DNA of 64,000 nucleotides from Enterobacter sp. R4-368 (GTDB lineage Bacteria > Pseudomonadota > Gammaproteobacteria > Enterobacterales > Enterobacteriaceae). The notes under the pieces were generated by a model. The model was not told the DNA's origin. It searched no databases and saw only the letters and a list, made by a program, of their open reading frames with translations. The stretch is from NCBI RefSeq assembly GCF_000410515.1, contig NC_021500.1:1364001-1428000 (forward strand), given 5' to 3'. Shown one piece after another: positions 19,197 to 31,313 of this stretch (positions are counted from its first letter, which is position 1; each line of letters opens with the position of its first letter). A program made the position numbers and the translations under genes.

Positions 19197-20654
19197 TTAC
19201 ATCATCGGCATCGCCAGTTGAACGATGCTGATCAGCGGCTGCGGATAGATACCTAACAGCAGCACCAGCAACGCGGAGATAAGTACCACAATCCCGCCTG
19301 CGCTGTAAGCCCAGTTAGACGGTGCATCGCGGTTCAACTGCTGCGGTGCGTTCAGGTAGAGACTCACCGCCACGCGCAGGTAGTAATACAAACCAATCGC
19401 CGAGCCAAGCACCACCGCGGCAGTCAGCCACCACAGATGCGCTTCAACACCAACCGCCAGAATGTAGAACTTACCGATAAAGCCCAGCGTCATCGGAATA
19501 CCCGCCAGCGACAGCATCATCACCGTCATTACCGCAGACAGGATCGGGCGGTGCCAGAACAGGCCACGGTAGGAGTAAAGCGACTCTGCATCCGGGCCAC
19601 GATACGGGCTGGACATCAGGCTGACCACACCGAACGCGCCAAGGCTGCTGAACAGATAACCGGCCAGGTAAACACCAACGGTTTCCATCGACATCTGGCC
19701 GCCTTGCAGCGCAATCAGCGCCACCAGCAGATAACCCAGGTGCGAAATAGAGGAGAAGCCCAGCAGACGTTTAATGTTGGTCTGGCTCAGCGCCATCAGG
19801 TTACCGAAGATGATGGAGACGAAGGCGATGATCCCCAGAACCACGCGAACCGCTTCGCTTTCACCCACCGGTGCGTAGAGGAACAGACGCATCACCACGC
19901 CAAAAATGGCGATTTTGCTGGCGGTGGCCAGGAAGGTGGACACCGGCGCAGGAGCGCCCTGGTAAACATCTGGCGTCCACAGATGGAACGGCACCAGCGA
20001 GAGTTTAAAGCCAAGTCCGACAATCATCATGCCCAGACCCGCCAGCAGCAGCGGTTCATGCAGCATCCCTTCGCCCAGGCTTTTACCGATCGCGACAAAC
20101 GACAGGTTGCCAGTTTGCGCATAAACCAGCGCGATACCGAACAGCAGGAACGAGGAGGCGGCAGCGGACAAAATGGTGTATTTGATACTGGCTTCCAGCG
20201 AGCGTTTCTGGCGGAAGGCGTAGCCCACCAGCCCGAACAGCGGCAGAGAGATCAGCTCAATACCGAGGAACAGCGCCGCCATGTGATTCGCGTTCGCCAG
20301 CAGAATGCCGCCGAGCGCGGCTATCAGTACCAGCAGATAAAACTCTTCTTTGTTATCGCTATACCCTTCCAGCCACGGATAGGCAAAGGTGCAAGTGGCG
20401 AGGCTCGCCAGCAGCACCAGCCCGGTGTAAAGCATGGCGTAGCCATCGACGCGCATCAGCGGGGTGACATCCATCGCCCCCGCCTGGCCGACGAACCACA
20501 AAGAGAGCAGCGCGACGTTCAGGCCAATGACCGACAGCGTGGCATTGAGAAAATGGTTGCGTCGCCACGCAATGGAGAGCATCACAACCACCACCGTCAA
20601 TCCGACGATTAGCAGCGGCAGCAGCGCAATCAGGTGTTGTGGAGTTATCGTCAT
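19197..20654 (-). CDS. nuoN: NADH dehydrogenase I subunit N
   Basis: Antiporter-like proton-pumping subunit in the membrane arm of complex I. It has 485 residues, as in E. coli, and is hydrophobic throughout (about 14 helices). Family signature [20 protein letters not shown] carries conserved charged/His residues of the channel, and the lysine in [20 protein letters not shown] is characteristic. It is the last gene of the nuo operon, 6 bases after nuoM. Confidence 0.97.
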   Translation of the reverse strand: MTITPQHLIALLPLLIVGLTVVVVMLSIAWRRNHFLNATLSVIGLNVALLSLWFVGQAGAMDVTPLMRVDGYAMLYTGLVLLASLATCTFAYPWLEGYSDNKEEFYLLVLIAALGGILLANANHMAALFLGIELISLPLFGLVGYAFRQKRSLEASIKYTILSAAASSFLLFGIALVYAQTGNLSFVAIGKSLGEGMLHEPLLLAGLGMMIVGLGFKLSLVPFHLWTPDVYQGAPAPVSTFLATASKIAIFGVVMRLFLYAPVGESEAVRVVLGIIAFVSIIFGNLMALSQTNIKRLLGFSSISHLGYLLVALIALQGGQMSMETVGVYLAGYLFSSLGAFGVVSLMSSPYRGPDAESLYSYRGLFWHRPILSAVMTVMMLSLAGIPMTLGFIGKFYILAVGVEAHLWWLTAAVVLGSAIGLYYYLRVAVSLYLNAPQQLNRDAPSNWAYSAGGIVVLISALLVLLLGIYPQPLISIVQLAMPMM

Positions 20655-20660
20655 GGCGAT

Positions 20661-22190
20661 TTACGGCCTTGTAGTAGTAACAGAATTAACAAACCACTGC
20701 TGGATATTGCCCATCGCGGCATGCGATGTATCCAGAATCGGCTGCGGATAGAAGCCAAGCAGTACCAGAAGCACAACCAGGATCAGAATCATAAACAGCT
20801 CGCGCAGCGACAGACCCCGCAGTTCCTGGCTGGCGAGTTCGCTTTTCGCCTTGCCGAAGTAAGCACGATGCAGCATCGCCAGCGAGTACACCGATGCGAA
20901 CACCAGGCCGAAGGTGGAAATCACCGTGATCGTCGGCACAACCTGATAGCTGCCAAACAGGATCATGAATTCACCCACGAAGTTACCGGTACCCGGCATC
21001 CCAAGCGTTGCGACGGCAAAGAACATTGACAGCGCCGGCAGCCACTTAATTTTGCTCCACAAGCCGCCCATCATACGCATATCGCGCGTATGCAGACGTT
21101 CGTACAGCTGGCCGCACAGAATAAACAGACCCGCAGCGGAAAGACCGTGGGCAATCATCTGAATCACCGCGCCCTGGTAAGCAAGCTGGCTGCCGGTGTA
21201 GATAGCAATCAGTACAAAGCCCATGTGAGACACAGATGTGTACGCGATCAGACGTTTGATATCGGTCTGGGTGAAGGCCATCCACGCGCCGTAGAAGATA
21301 CCGATCACGCCAAGCCACATGGCGATAGGCGCAAACTCTGCCGACGCGTTCGGGAACAGCGGCAGCGAGAAGCGCAGCAGACCGTAAGCGGCGGTTTTCA
21401 GCAAGATCCCCGCGAGGTCAACGGAACCGGCGGTCGGTGCCTGCGAATGCGCGTCTGGCAGCCAGCCGTGCAGCGGCACCACCGGCATTTTTACCGCAAA
21501 GGCGATAAAGAAACCGAGCATCAGCAGGTATTCGACATTGCCGGACATCGGCGTCTTCAGCAGATCTTCGTAAGCGAAAGTCCATACGCCGGTCGCGTTG
21601 TAGTGCACCAGCACCAGCGCCAGGATGGCAATCAGCATGACCAGGCCGCTCGCCTGGGTATAAATGAAGAACTTGGTCGCCGCGGTAATACGCGTCTTCC
21701 CGTCGGAGGCTTTATGGCCCCACAGCGCGATCAGGAAGTACATCGGCACCAGCATCATTTCCCAGAAGAAGAAGAACAGGAACATGTCGATGGCAAGGAA
21801 CACGCCGATAACGCCGCCGAGGATCCACATCAGGTTCAGGTGGAAGAAGCCCTGATATTTCTCGATTTCACGCCAGGAGCAGAGCACCGCCAGCACGCCG
21901 AGGAAGCCGGTCAGCACCACCATCAGCAGCGACAAACCATCCATCGCCAGATGAATGCTAATGCCAAAGCGCGGGATCCAGTCATGCTTGAACGTTTCCT
22001 GCCACTGCGGAAGGCCGGTGACTTGCGTCAGAGAATAGCCGCCCTGCAACCAGAGTTGCAGAGAAAGCGCCAGCGTCAGTCCCATGGTGATCAGCGCGAT
22101 CCAGCGCGGCACCTTCACGCCGAAGCGCTCGGTCTGCCAGCAGAGGAAGCCGCCGATAAAGGGAATCAGAATTAGCCAGGGTAGTAACAT
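20661..22190 (-). CDS. nuoM: NADH dehydrogenase I subunit M
   Basis: Antiporter-like membrane-arm subunit of complex I, 509 residues as in E. coli. The conserved Glu lies in FFFWEMMLVPMYFLIALWG, the channel lysine in VKMPVVPLHGWLPDAHSQAP, and QTDIKRLIAYTSVSHMGFV is the second signature. It is separated from nuoL by an unusually long 235-bp spacer that holds a dispersed repeat. Confidence 0.97.
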   Translation of the reverse strand: MLLPWLILIPFIGGFLCWQTERFGVKVPRWIALITMGLTLALSLQLWLQGGYSLTQVTGLPQWQETFKHDWIPRFGISIHLAMDGLSLLMVVLTGFLGVLAVLCSWREIEKYQGFFHLNLMWILGGVIGVFLAIDMFLFFFFWEMMLVPMYFLIALWGHKASDGKTRITAATKFFIYTQASGLVMLIAILALVLVHYNATGVWTFAYEDLLKTPMSGNVEYLLMLGFFIAFAVKMPVVPLHGWLPDAHSQAPTAGSVDLAGILLKTAAYGLLRFSLPLFPNASAEFAPIAMWLGVIGIFYGAWMAFTQTDIKRLIAYTSVSHMGFVLIAIYTGSQLAYQGAVIQMIAHGLSAAGLFILCGQLYERLHTRDMRMMGGLWSKIKWLPALSMFFAVATLGMPGTGNFVGEFMILFGSYQVVPTITVISTFGLVFASVYSLAMLHRAYFGKAKSELASQELRGLSLRELFMILILVVLLVLLGFYPQPILDTSHAAMGNIQQWFVNSVTTTRP

Positions 22191-22224
22191 GGCGATTTTT
22201 GTTCCTTGTTTAAGTCCGTCTCAG

Positions 22225-22321
22225 GCTATCTTGCTCGTCATAGCGAACCCCGGCTGTGCTCGCAATCCTCACGTACATCTGTACGCTCCGGTTGCTCTGC
22301 GCAGGCGGTGTCCACTCTGAC
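22225..22321 (+). repeat. Dispersed intergenic repeat, copy A (nuoL-nuoM spacer)
   Basis: About 97 bases inside the 235-bp nuoL-nuoM spacer. They align with 63019-63111 in the opposite strand sense. Shared blocks include GTGCTC-CAATCCTC, CGTAC, TGTACGCTCCGGTTG and an upstream GCTAT-TT-CTCG-CAT. A short hairpin, CGTACATCTGTACG, lies at the centre. It is a non-coding repeat family; I do not assign it a published name. Confidence 0.7.
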
Positions 22322-22425
22322 TTCACCGATAACGCCTGTCCATTCGGACCAGATTTTCAACGAATTTCTAAAAATTCTCTTTCCGTTTGCAGGCCGGATA
22401 AAGCGCACTCAACCGGCCAACAAAC

Positions 22426-24267
22426 TCAGCGCAATACCATCAACAGCGCCAGCACGACAACCGCGCCAATGCTCATGGATGCCACATACCAGCGCAGGTA
22501 GCCGTTCTCGCTAAACAGCAGACCTTTGCCTGCGAAGCGGGAAAGGATCGCCGGGATGTTCATCAGCGCATTGAGCGGATCGCTCTTCAGCAACCATGCG
22601 ATACCGAGGTATGGCTTCACAAAGACGCGATCGTAAAGCCAGTCGAAGCCCCAGGCATTGAACCACCAGGTACCGAAGAAACGCCCCGTTGCGCTGTTGG
22701 CAATCGAATGCACCAGTGTGCGGTTACCCAGCCACAGCCAGGCTGCCAGCAGGATACCGATAATCGCTACCGCACCGGATGCCACTTCCAGCATCACGAC
22801 ACTGCTGTGCGCAAGCTCGGTGGTTTCCGGCAACACGCCTTTCAGCGGCGGCACGATCATCGCGCCAACAAAGGTAGACAGCACCAGCAACACGATCAGC
22901 GGCAGATGATGGGTAATCCCCTTCCCTGCATGCGCGTGGATTTGTTCTTTTCCGTGGAAAACAATGAAAATCAGACGGAAGGTGTAGAGCGATGTCATAA
23001 AGGCACCGACCAGGCCTGCAATCATCAGATTGATATGACCATTTGCTACCGCACCGGCAAGGATTTCGTCCTTACTGAAGAAGCCTGCGGTGATCATCGG
23101 CAACGCTGACAGCGCCGCACCACCGACCAGGAAGCAAACATACACCAGCGGAATCGACTTACGCAGGCCACCCATTTTGAAGATGTTCTGCTCGTGATGA
23201 CACGCGAGGATCACCGAACCGGAGGAGAGGAACAACAGCGCTTTAAAGAACGCGTGCGTCATCAGGTGGAAAATCGCCGCATCCCACGCCTGTACGCCCA
23301 ACGCCAGGAACATGTAACCAATCTGGCTCATGGTGGAGTAAGCGAGCACACGTTTGATATCGGTCTGCACCAGCGCGGCGAAACCCGCCATCAGCAGCGT
23401 TACGGCACCCACAATACCCACCAGATGCAGCACTTCCGGCGTCAACAGGAACAAGCCGTGCGTACGTGCAATCAGGTAGACACCGGCGGTAACCATCGTC
23501 GCCGCGTGGATCAGCGCAGAAACCGGGGTCGGGCCAGCCATCGCATCCGCAAGCCAGGTCTGCAACGGCAGCTGCGCGGATTTACCCACCGCACCACCCA
23601 GCAGCATCAGTGTCGCCCACATCAGCATGTTATTGCCGTTGGCGAAGTGCTGCGGTGCCAGTTCAACCATTTCGCGGAAGTTCAACGTGCCCAGTTCGTT
23701 GTAAAGAATGAACAGTGCGAAAGCGAGAAACACGTCACCCACGCGGGTAACGACGAACGCTTTCATCGCCGCGGCGCCATTCTTCGGATCGGTGTAGTAG
23801 AAACCAATCAGCAGATAGGAGCACAGACCCACGCCTTCCCAGCCGAGGTACATCAGCAGCAGGTTATCACCCAGCACCAGAACGACCATGCTGGCGATAA
23901 ACAGGTTGGTGTAGGCGAAGAAGCGGGAGTAACCCTCTTCACCACGCATATACCAGGAGGCGAACATGTGGATCAGGAAGCCAACACCAGTGACCACGGA
24001 AAGCATGGTCAGGGAGAGGCCATCCAGCACCAGATTGAAGCCGATGTTGAAATCACCGACCGCCATCCACGTCCACAGCGGTTTTGCGAAAGGTTGCTGA
24101 CCGTGATTGAAGAAATCAACGCCCGCATACGCGGTAACCAGCGCAGCCAGACCAATCGACCCGACACCCACGGTTGCGGAAACATTTTCCGACCAGCGGC
24201 CACGGGAAAACGCCAGCAGCACAAAGCCAATAAAAGGAAAAATAATGGTTAAGGCGAGCATGTTCAT
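22426..24267 (-). CDS. nuoL: NADH dehydrogenase I subunit L
   Basis: Largest antiporter-like subunit, at the distal end of the complex I membrane arm, with the long lateral helix at its C-terminus. It has 613 residues, as in E. coli. Signatures are [37 protein letters not shown] and [15 protein letters not shown], with [20 protein letters not shown]. It overlaps nuoK by 4 bases. Confidence 0.97.
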   Translation of the reverse strand: MNMLALTIIFPFIGFVLLAFSRGRWSENVSATVGVGSIGLAALVTAYAGVDFFNHGQQPFAKPLWTWMAVGDFNIGFNLVLDGLSLTMLSVVTGVGFLIHMFASWYMRGEEGYSRFFAYTNLFIASMVVLVLGDNLLLMYLGWEGVGLCSYLLIGFYYTDPKNGAAAMKAFVVTRVGDVFLAFALFILYNELGTLNFREMVELAPQHFANGNNMLMWATLMLLGGAVGKSAQLPLQTWLADAMAGPTPVSALIHAATMVTAGVYLIARTHGLFLLTPEVLHLVGIVGAVTLLMAGFAALVQTDIKRVLAYSTMSQIGYMFLALGVQAWDAAIFHLMTHAFFKALLFLSSGSVILACHHEQNIFKMGGLRKSIPLVYVCFLVGGAALSALPMITAGFFSKDEILAGAVANGHINLMIAGLVGAFMTSLYTFRLIFIVFHGKEQIHAHAGKGITHHLPLIVLLVLSTFVGAMIVPPLKGVLPETTELAHSSVVMLEVASGAVAIIGILLAAWLWLGNRTLVHSIANSATGRFFGTWWFNAWGFDWLYDRVFVKPYLGIAWLLKSDPLNALMNIPAILSRFAGKGLLFSENGYLRWYVASMSIGAVVVLALLMVLR

Positions 24268-24566
24268 CCACGCATCTCACTTACTGAATCGATATTCAGA
24301 TTCTGGCGGCGACGATGGAGTTGCAGCAGCAACGCCAGGCCAATGCTCGCTTCGGCAGCCGCGAGGCTAATGGCGAGAATGTACATCACCTGTCCGTCGG
24401 TCTGACCCCAGTAGCTGCCCGCGACCACAAAGGCCAGCGCAGCGGCGTTAATCATGATTTCCAGCCCAATCAGCATAAACAGCAGGTTGCGGCGGATAAC
24501 CAGACCGGTCAGCCCCAAAACAAACAAAATCGCAGCGAGGATCAATCCATGTTGCAACGGGATCAT
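24264..24566 (-). CDS. nuoK: NADH dehydrogenase I subunit K
   Basis: Small three-helix membrane subunit of complex I (100 residues, the family length) contributing the fourth proton channel. Conserved glutamates lie in [13 protein letters not shown] and [16 protein letters not shown]. Overlaps of 4 bases with both nuoJ and nuoL indicate coupled translation. Confidence 0.97.
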   Translation of the reverse strand: MIPLQHGLILAAILFVLGLTGLVIRRNLLFMLIGLEIMINAAALAFVVAGSYWGQTDGQVMYILAISLAAAEASIGLALLLQLHRRRQNLNIDSVSEMRG

Positions 24567-25117
24567 GCGTGCTCCTCCGTTTTTCTTTTCGCGCGGTCTT
24601 CCGTGCGATTGCTCAGCACTTCGCCCGGGCGGTCTTCGCGTCCCAGATGGAAAGCAACAACCAGCCCCGCCAGCAGCAGCATCGAAGCCAGTTCTACCGC
24701 CAGTACGTAAGGACCAAACAGCGTAATGCCAACCGCTTTCGCGCCAATCGCCGTCCCCTCGATACCCTGATCGTTAACGCCGAGGATGGCGTAAATCATT
24801 ACCACCAGCAGCACTGCGGAGAGCAGCGCCGGGCCAATCCAGATTTGCGGCGACAGCCAGTTGCGCTCCTGCTCGACCACGGTATTGCCGAGGTTCAGCA
24901 TCATCACCACAAACACAAACAGCACCATGATGGCCCCGGCGTAGACGATGATCTCCAGCGCCCCGGCGAAGTATGCGCCGAGTGAAAAGAAGACCCCGGC
25001 AATCGCCAGCAGAGACACAATCAGATACAGCAACGCGTGTACCGGGTTGGTATGCGTAATCACGCGTACCGTCGTCAGGATGGCGACCAGGCCACAGATA
25101 TAAAAAGCGAACTCCAT
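24563..25117 (-). CDS. nuoJ: NADH dehydrogenase I subunit J
   Basis: Five-helix membrane subunit of complex I, 184 residues as in E. coli. The conserved [20 protein letters not shown], carrying the pi-bulge helix, is intact. The polar C-terminal tail is rich in Glu/Arg. It follows nuoI after 11 bases. Confidence 0.97.
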   Translation of the reverse strand: MEFAFYICGLVAILTTVRVITHTNPVHALLYLIVSLLAIAGVFFSLGAYFAGALEIIVYAGAIMVLFVFVVMMLNLGNTVVEQERNWLSPQIWIGPALLSAVLLVVMIYAILGVNDQGIEGTAIGAKAVGITLFGPYVLAVELASMLLLAGLVVAFHLGREDRPGEVLSNRTEDRAKRKTEEHA

Positions 25118-25128
25118 TGCCCCTCTCC

Positions 25129-25671
25129 TTACGGTAACAGGCCCTTGACGTCGATAGGCTTGGCTTCATTTTCCGCTTCGCCTTTATCTTTGCCGTCGAT
25201 TGCCATACCTGCCATCCGGTAGAAGTTATATTCCGGGTATTTGCCCGGACCGGAGATCAGCAGATCCTCTTTTTCGTACACCAGATCCTGACGTTTGTAT
25301 TCGCCCATCTCGAAATCCGGGGTGAGCTGAATCGCCGTTGTCGGGCACGCTTCTTCGCACAGACCGCAGAAAATGCAGCGCGAGAAGTTGATTCGGAAAA
25401 ATTCCGGATACCAGCGGCCGTCCTGCATCTCCGCTTTTTGCAGCGAGATACAGCCGACAGGGCAGGCTACCGCACACAGGTTACAGGCAACGCAGCGCTC
25501 GGAACCGTCCGGGTCGCGCGTCAGCACGATACGGCCACGGTAGCGCGGTGGCAGATAGACCGGCTCTTCCGGGTACATACGCGTTTCGCGTTTGGCGAAC
25601 GCATGCAGGCCAATCATCCAGATACTACGAACCTGGGTGCCGAAGCCCACGAGTAATTCTTTTAAAGTCAT
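25129..25671 (-). CDS. nuoI: NADH dehydrogenase I subunit I (two 4Fe-4S)
   Basis: Peripheral-arm subunit carrying clusters N6a and N6b. It has 180 residues. Two ferredoxin motifs are seen, [15 protein letters not shown] and [15 protein letters not shown]. The chain starts [19 protein letters not shown], the amphipathic membrane-contact helix of this family. Confidence 0.97.
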   Translation of the reverse strand: MTLKELLVGFGTQVRSIWMIGLHAFAKRETRMYPEEPVYLPPRYRGRIVLTRDPDGSERCVACNLCAVACPVGCISLQKAEMQDGRWYPEFFRINFSRCIFCGLCEEACPTTAIQLTPDFEMGEYKRQDLVYEKEDLLISGPGKYPEYNFYRMAGMAIDGKDKGEAENEAKPIDVKGLLP

Positions 25672-25685
25672 GGTCTTTTCACCCC

Positions 25686-26663
25686 TTATTGCGCTTGCCA
25701 GAGAATGACAGCCGCCGTTCCCAGCAAGTTAATCAGCGTCAATGGCAGGCAGACTTTCCAGCCGAAGGACATCACCTGGTCATAACGCGGACGCGGCAGC
25801 GCGGCGCGGATCAAAATGAACATCATCATAAAGAACGCGGTTTTCAGCGCGAACCAGATGAATGGCGGTAACAACGGTCCTTGCCAGCCACCGAAGAACA
25901 GCGTGACCATCAGCGCGGAAATGGTGACGATACCGATGTACTCCCCGACAAAGAACAGGCCGAACTTCATACCGGAATATTCGATGTGGTAACCATCCGC
26001 CAGCTCCTGCTCCGCTTCCGGCTGGTCAAACGGGTGACGGTGACACACCGCAACGCCCGCGATCGCGAAAGTCACAAAGCCAAAGAACTGCGGGATAACG
26101 TTCCACAAACCGGCCTGGTTGTTAACGATGTCGGTCATGTTGAATGAACCGGCCTGCGCAACCACACCCATCAGGGAAAGCCCGAGGAACACTTCATAGC
26201 TCAGAGTCTGCGCGGAGGCACGCATCGCACCGAGCAACGAGTATTTGTTGTTACTCGACCAGCCAGCGAACAGCACCGCGTAAACTGCCAGACCCGCCAT
26301 CATCAGGAAGAACAGGATCCCGATATTGAGGTCGGCCACCACCCAGGTGGGGCTGACCGGCACAATGGCGAACGCTAACAGCAACGAGGTAAAGGCAATC
26401 ATTGGCGCAAGAGTAAAAATCACGCGGTCCGAAAAGCGCGGGATCCAGTCCTCTTTAAAGAACATCTTGATCATGTCCGCCACCAGCTGGAGGGAACCAC
26501 CCCAGCCTACGCGGTTCGGCCCGTAACGGTTCTGGAACAGACCGAGCAGACGACGTTCACCAAAGCTCATGAACGCACCGCAGGTGACCACCACCAGCAG
26601 AATGACGACCGCTTTCAGAATGCTTAACAGAATGTCGATAACATCCGGTGTTAACCAACTCAT
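25686..26663 (-). CDS. nuoH: NADH dehydrogenase I subunit H
   Basis: Membrane subunit at the junction of the complex I arms that forms part of the quinone channel. It has 325 residues, the E. coli length, and about eight helices. Conserved [29 protein letters not shown] and [20 protein letters not shown] are all present. It overlaps nuoG by 4 bases. Confidence 0.97.
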   Translation of the reverse strand: MSWLTPDVIDILLSILKAVVILLVVVTCGAFMSFGERRLLGLFQNRYGPNRVGWGGSLQLVADMIKMFFKEDWIPRFSDRVIFTLAPMIAFTSLLLAFAIVPVSPTWVVADLNIGILFFLMMAGLAVYAVLFAGWSSNNKYSLLGAMRASAQTLSYEVFLGLSLMGVVAQAGSFNMTDIVNNQAGLWNVIPQFFGFVTFAIAGVAVCHRHPFDQPEAEQELADGYHIEYSGMKFGLFFVGEYIGIVTISALMVTLFFGGWQGPLLPPFIWFALKTAFFMMMFILIRAALPRPRYDQVMSFGWKVCLPLTLINLLGTAAVILWQAQ

Positions 26664-29386
26664 GCTTGCGCCTCCTGCAGATTTTCAAGACGTGCTCCGG
26701 CCAGTACCGGCGCGATACCCGGCATCCCCATTGGCAGACCAACCTGCCCTGCCACCAGACCTTCCGAAACCTGCAACGGCAGGCTGATCGTCTGCCCTTC
26801 GTAAGTGAAGGAGATATGCGCGCCCGCGTTCACGCCAAGCTTCGCGGCGTCTGCCGGGTTCAGCTTGATGTACGGCTGCGGCATGCGGCTCTGGAACACC
26901 GGAGAGCGCTGCGACAATTCATCACTGCCAAACAGGTGATAGTAAGGCGCGATACGCCACTTGCCATCCTGCGCTTCGAACGCGCCTGGTACGGTAGTGA
27001 AATAATCAAGACCGCTTTCAGACGCTTCGATCAGGCGTACGCCCGGATCGCCGTGACGCAGGTGACCACCCACTTCGTCCTGGAATTTGTTCCAGGCCTG
27101 CGGGGAGTTCCAGCCCGGCGCCCATGCAAACGGAATTTGCGAACGCGGCGCGGACGGCTGGTTGTTCCCTTCCATTGAGAAAGCGAACATGGTGTCTTTA
27201 TCCTGGGGCTGACGCGGTTCGTGCACGCTGATATTGGCGCGCATCGCGGTGCGTCCACTGTAGCGGTGCGGTTCACGCGCCAGTTTCTGCCCACGAATGC
27301 GGAAGCTGGCATCCGGCGCGGCGTCTTTAATACCGGCCAGCTGCGGCAGCGCTTCAATGGCCGCGTCGATCACATGATCAAGCTGCGTCCAGTCCACTTC
27401 GCGGTTTTGCACGGTGCTGTGCAGCGAGTGCAGCCAGCGCCAGCTTTCCAGCATCAGCGTTTTGCTGTCGTAATAGGTCGGGTCATACACCTGGAAGAAG
27501 CGCTGCGCGCGGCCTTCGTTGTTGATGACCGTACCGTCGCTTTCAGCGAAGCTGGCTGCGGAGAGCACAAGATGGGCGCTGTCCATAATGGCGGTGCGCT
27601 GATGATCAACCACCAGCACCAGCGGCGCTTTCGCCAGCGCCGCGTCAACGCGGGCAGCAGAAGCGTGACGGTGCAGATCGTTTTCCAGCACGACAACGGC
27701 GTCAGCACTGCCGCTTTCCAGCTCAGCCAGCGCGTCATCGAGGCTACCGCCACCGATAAGCCCCAGCCCCATGCTGTTTACCGAACGGGCAATCATGGTG
27801 ATGCCGACATCAGAACCACGGCCTTTCAGCGCTTTAGCTACGTTTGCCGCCGCCTGAATCACCGCCGTGCTACCGGCGTTAGTTCCGGAGATAATCAGTG
27901 GTTTTTTCGCCCCGGCCAATGCCTGAACAATCACATCCACTTTGCTTTTCAGGTCATTGCTCAGACCGTCAACCGCAGGAGACGCGTCGTCCAGCGCATG
28001 CGCGATGGCGAAGCCTAAGCGAGCCTGATCTTCTACCGGTGCGCAGTAGGTCCACGCTGCGATATCGTCCAGACGGGTACTGTCGACGTTGGTAACAAAC
28101 AGCGGATGTTTAGCACGCTGACCAATGTTCATAATCGCCGCGATCTGCCAGTCGGCCACTTTCTGCGCCGCCGCCATTTCGCGGGCTTTGCCTTTCACCG
28201 CCTGACGAACCGCCAGCGCGACGCGCGCGCCGGTCTGGGTGATATCTTCCCCAAGAACCAGAACCGCATCATAGGATTCAATTTCACGCAGTGCCGGTGT
28301 ACGGATGCCGCCTTCGCGCAGCACTTTCAGCGCCAGCTCAAGTCGTTCCTGCTCACCTTTGGCAATGCCGGTGTAGAAGTTTTCCGCACCAACCAGTTCA
28401 CGCAGCGCGAAGTTGCTCTCTACGCTTGCGCGCGGAGAACCGATACCGATCACTTTCTTCGACTGACGCAGAATATCCGCCGCACCCTGCATCGCCTGTT
28501 CGGCGTTGAGGGTGATCAGATCGTCGCCACGGCGCTGAACCGGCTGGCGCGGTCTGTCTTTCAGGTTGACGTAGCCATAGCCAAAACGACCACGGTCGCA
28601 AAGGAAGTAGTGGTTAACAGTACCGTTATAACGGTTTTCGATGCGGCGCAGTTCGCCATAACGTTCGCCAGGGCTGGTGTTACACCCCAGTGAACACTGC
28701 TGGCAGATGCTCGGCGCGAACTGCATATCCCACTTACGGTTATAACGCTCGGAGTGGGTTTTATCGGTGAATACGCCGGTCGGGCAGATTTCCACCAGGT
28801 TGCCGGAGAATTCGCTCTCAAGCACGCCGTCTTCCGGGCGACCGAAGTAGACGTTGTCATGGGCGCCATACACGCCAAGATCCGTGCCGTCCGCATAGTC
28901 TTTGTAGTAACGCACGCAGCGGTAACAGGCGATACAGCGGTTCATTTCGTGAGAGATGAACGGGCCGAGATCCTGATTACGGTGCGTACGTTTGGTGAAA
29001 CGATAGCGACGGAAGCTGTGACCGGTCATTACGGTCATATCCTGCAGGTGGCAGTTGCCCCCTTCTTCGCAGACCGGGCAGTCGTGCGGGTGGTTGGTCA
29101 TCAGCCACTCGACCACGCTTTCACGGAACTGCTTCGCTTCGTCGTCATCAATAGAGATAAAAGTACCGTCGGATGCCGGTGTCATACAGGACATTACCAG
29201 GCGGCCACGCGTGTCTTCCGCGTTTTGATATTGCTTCACCGCACACTGGCGGCACGCACCCACGCTCCCCAGCGCCGGATGCCAGCAAAAATAAGGAATA
29301 TCAAGGCCTAAAGAGAGACACGCCTCAAGAAGGTTGTCTGCTCCGTTTACCTCGTATTCTTTGCCGTCTACATGAATAGTAGCCAT
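26660..29386 (-). CDS. nuoG: NADH dehydrogenase I subunit G (iron-sulphur, molybdopterin-fold)
   Basis: Peripheral-arm subunit carrying one 2Fe-2S and several 4Fe-4S clusters. It has 908 residues from ATG 29384-29386 ([18 protein letters not shown]); an upstream ATG at 29390-29392 would add two residues. Cluster motifs, in order: [15 protein letters not shown] (N1b), [14 protein letters not shown] with an upstream His (N5), [13 protein letters not shown], and [13 protein letters not shown] of the extra N7 cluster typical of E. coli-type NuoG. A molybdopterin-oxidoreductase fold without cofactor follows. Confidence 0.97.
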   Translation of the reverse strand: MATIHVDGKEYEVNGADNLLEACLSLGLDIPYFCWHPALGSVGACRQCAVKQYQNAEDTRGRLVMSCMTPASDGTFISIDDDEAKQFRESVVEWLMTNHPHDCPVCEEGGNCHLQDMTVMTGHSFRRYRFTKRTHRNQDLGPFISHEMNRCIACYRCVRYYKDYADGTDLGVYGAHDNVYFGRPEDGVLESEFSGNLVEICPTGVFTDKTHSERYNRKWDMQFAPSICQQCSLGCNTSPGERYGELRRIENRYNGTVNHYFLCDRGRFGYGYVNLKDRPRQPVQRRGDDLITLNAEQAMQGAADILRQSKKVIGIGSPRASVESNFALRELVGAENFYTGIAKGEQERLELALKVLREGGIRTPALREIESYDAVLVLGEDITQTGARVALAVRQAVKGKAREMAAAQKVADWQIAAIMNIGQRAKHPLFVTNVDSTRLDDIAAWTYCAPVEDQARLGFAIAHALDDASPAVDGLSNDLKSKVDVIVQALAGAKKPLIISGTNAGSTAVIQAAANVAKALKGRGSDVGITMIARSVNSMGLGLIGGGSLDDALAELESGSADAVVVLENDLHRHASAARVDAALAKAPLVLVVDHQRTAIMDSAHLVLSAASFAESDGTVINNEGRAQRFFQVYDPTYYDSKTLMLESWRWLHSLHSTVQNREVDWTQLDHVIDAAIEALPQLAGIKDAAPDASFRIRGQKLAREPHRYSGRTAMRANISVHEPRQPQDKDTMFAFSMEGNNQPSAPRSQIPFAWAPGWNSPQAWNKFQDEVGGHLRHGDPGVRLIEASESGLDYFTTVPGAFEAQDGKWRIAPYYHLFGSDELSQRSPVFQSRMPQPYIKLNPADAAKLGVNAGAHISFTYEGQTISLPLQVSEGLVAGQVGLPMGMPGIAPVLAGARLENLQEAQA

Positions 29387-29445
29387 TAGCATGCTTCCAG
29401 TTGTCTCAGTCAGCGACTAAGAGTTAATCAAAATTCTGTTCGCGT

Positions 29446-29470
29446 TCCCCTCATCTACCTGATGAGGGGA
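29446..29470 (-). other. Intercistronic hairpin between nuoF and nuoG
   Basis: Perfect 10-bp stem TCCCCTCATC / GATGAGGGGA with a TACCT loop (plus-strand reading) in the 90-bp nuoF-nuoG gap. No T-run follows in the nuo direction, so an mRNA stability or processing role is more likely than termination. Confidence 0.6.
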
Positions 29471-29476
29471 GAACCA

Positions 29477-30814
29477 TTACCAGCGCGCTTTCAGCAAGTT
29501 TGGCTGGATACCGCCAATTGCATGGGTATTGCTGAATTGCTGTTTAATGCCCGCTTCGAACTCTTCGCGGAAATATTTAATCGCGCTCTGTAACGGTTCA
29601 ACCGCACCTGGCGCATGCGCGCAGAAGGTTTTACCCGGCCCGAGTTGTCGACACAGTTGCTCAAGTGTCTCGATATCTCCAGGCTGGCCTTCGCCGCGCT
29701 CCAGCGCACGCAGGATTTTCACGCTCCACGGCAGACCATCGCGGCACGGCGTACACCAGCCGCAGGACTCACGAGCGAAGAACTCTTCCAGGTTGCGTAC
29801 CAGCGACACCATGCCAATTTCATGGTCAACGGCCATCGCCAGCGCCGTACCGAGACGGCTGCCCGCTTTACCGATGCTTTCAAACTCCATCGGCAAGTCG
29901 AGGTGCGCTTCGGTCAGGAAGTCAGTACCTGCCCCGCCCGGCTGCCAGGCTTTAAATTTCAGGCCATCGCGCATACCGCCCGCGTAATCTTCAAGGATTT
30001 CACGCGCGGTGGTGCCAAACGGCAACTCCCACAGACCCGGATTTTTCACGCGGCCAGAGAAGCCCATCAACTTGGTGCCCGCATCTTTGCTGGTCGAAAT
30101 GTTCTGATACCACTCAACGCCGTTCGCCAGAATTGCCGGGACGTTGCACAGGGTTTCGACGTTGTTAACACACGTCGGTTTACCCCACACGCCGGAACTG
30201 GCCGGGAACGGTGGTTTGGAGCGTGGGTTAGCGCGGCGGCCTTCCAGCGAGTTAATCAGCGCCGTTTCTTCGCCGCAGATATAACGTCCCGCACCGGTAT
30301 GCACGAACAGTTCGAAGTCGAAACCGCTGCCAAGAATGTTCTTGCCGAGCAAACCGGCTTCGGTTGCTTCCGCAATCGCGCGGCGCAGATGCACCGCCGC
30401 TTCAATATATTCACCGCGCAGGAAGATGTAGCCACGGTAGGCTTTCAGCGCGAATGCCGAAATCAGCATGCCTTCCACCAGCAAGTGTGGCAGTTGCTCC
30501 ATCAGCAGGCGGTCTTTATAGGTGCCCGGCTCCATTTCATCGGCGTTACACAGCAGGTAACGGATGTTCATGGATTCGTCTTTCGGCATCAGGCTCCACT
30601 TCAGGCCCGTGGAGAACCCCGCGCCACCGCGACCTTTCAGACCAGAATCTTTAACCGCATTGACAATCTCATCCGGCGCCATGCCGGTCAGCGCTTTGCG
30701 CGCACCGGCGTAACCGTTTTTGCTCTGGTACTCTTCGAGCCAGACCGGCTGTTTGTCATCGCGCAGACGCCAGGTCAGCGGATGCGTTTCAGGAGTACGG
30801 ATAACTGTTTTCAT
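29477..30814 (-). CDS. nuoF: NADH dehydrogenase I subunit F (NADH/FMN binding)
   Basis: Carries the FMN, the NADH site and cluster N3. It has 445 residues, as E. coli. The FMN/NADH loop is [17 protein letters not shown] at about residues 61-77; the second glycine-rich segment is [19 protein letters not shown]. The 4Fe-4S motif [12 protein letters not shown] lies near the C-terminus, with the last Cys in KTFCAHAPG. It overlaps nuoE by 4 bases. Confidence 0.98.
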   Translation of the reverse strand: MKTVIRTPETHPLTWRLRDDKQPVWLEEYQSKNGYAGARKALTGMAPDEIVNAVKDSGLKGRGGAGFSTGLKWSLMPKDESMNIRYLLCNADEMEPGTYKDRLLMEQLPHLLVEGMLISAFALKAYRGYIFLRGEYIEAAVHLRRAIAEATEAGLLGKNILGSGFDFELFVHTGAGRYICGEETALINSLEGRRANPRSKPPFPASSGVWGKPTCVNNVETLCNVPAILANGVEWYQNISTSKDAGTKLMGFSGRVKNPGLWELPFGTTAREILEDYAGGMRDGLKFKAWQPGGAGTDFLTEAHLDLPMEFESIGKAGSRLGTALAMAVDHEIGMVSLVRNLEEFFARESCGWCTPCRDGLPWSVKILRALERGEGQPGDIETLEQLCRQLGPGKTFCAHAPGAVEPLQSAIKYFREEFEAGIKQQFSNTHAIGGIQPNLLKARW

Positions 30815-31311
30815 TTATACCGCTCCAGCAAGTCAGGGATCGCGTCCGGCGTCAGATGGCTGTGAGTATCCTCATCAATCATCATGTTCGGGCCTTTATC
30901 GCAGTTACCCAGACAGCAGGTCGGCAGCAGCGTAAAGCGACCATCGAACGTTGTCTGGCCCGGTTTGATCTTCAGGTGGCTTTCAATCGCTGATTGAATG
31001 CCCTGATAGCCGGTGATGTGGCAAACCACGCTGTCGCAATAGCGAATAACATGGCGGCCAACCGGCTGGCGGAAGATCTGGCTGTAGAAGGTTGCCACGC
31101 CTTCGACATCGCTCGCCGGAATACCCAGCACATCAGCGATGGCGTAAATTGCGCCGTCCGGCACCCAACCACGCTGTTTCTGAACAATCTTCAGCGCTTC
31201 AATGGACGCCGCACGCGGGTCTTCGTAGTGGTGCTTCTCGTGCTCAATTGCCTCACGCTCTGCCGCACTCAGCTCAAAAGCCTCGGTTTGTGGTTGTTGA
31301 TTCTCGTGCAT
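30811..31311 (-). CDS. nuoE: NADH dehydrogenase I subunit E (2Fe-2S)
   Basis: Thioredoxin-fold subunit with cluster N1a. It has 166 residues. Cysteine ligands are in [12 protein letters not shown] and [14 protein letters not shown], the usual C-x4-C plus C-x3-C arrangement. It lies 2 bases after the nuoCD stop. Confidence 0.97.
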   Translation of the reverse strand: MHENQQPQTEAFELSAAEREAIEHEKHHYEDPRAASIEALKIVQKQRGWVPDGAIYAIADVLGIPASDVEGVATFYSQIFRQPVGRHVIRYCDSVVCHITGYQGIQSAIESHLKIKPGQTTFDGRFTLLPTCCLGNCDKGPNMMIDEDTHSHLTPDAIPDLLERYK

Positions 31312-31313
31312 AA

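Noticed and set aside
19437..20612. 391-codon plus-strand frame opposite nuoN
   Set aside because: Antisense shadow with Arg/Gln/His-rich sequence and no family features.
21090..22175. 361-codon plus-strand frame opposite nuoM
   Set aside because: Antisense shadow of a high-GC coding strand, with charged low-complexity sequence.
23194..24252. 352-codon plus-strand frame opposite nuoL
   Set aside because: Shadow of nuoL: unnatural composition rich in His, Gln and Arg, no ribosome binding site, no recognisable domain.
29615..30865. 416-codon plus-strand frame opposite nuoF
   Set aside because: Antisense shadow; nuoF on the other strand is full length with all cofactor motifs.
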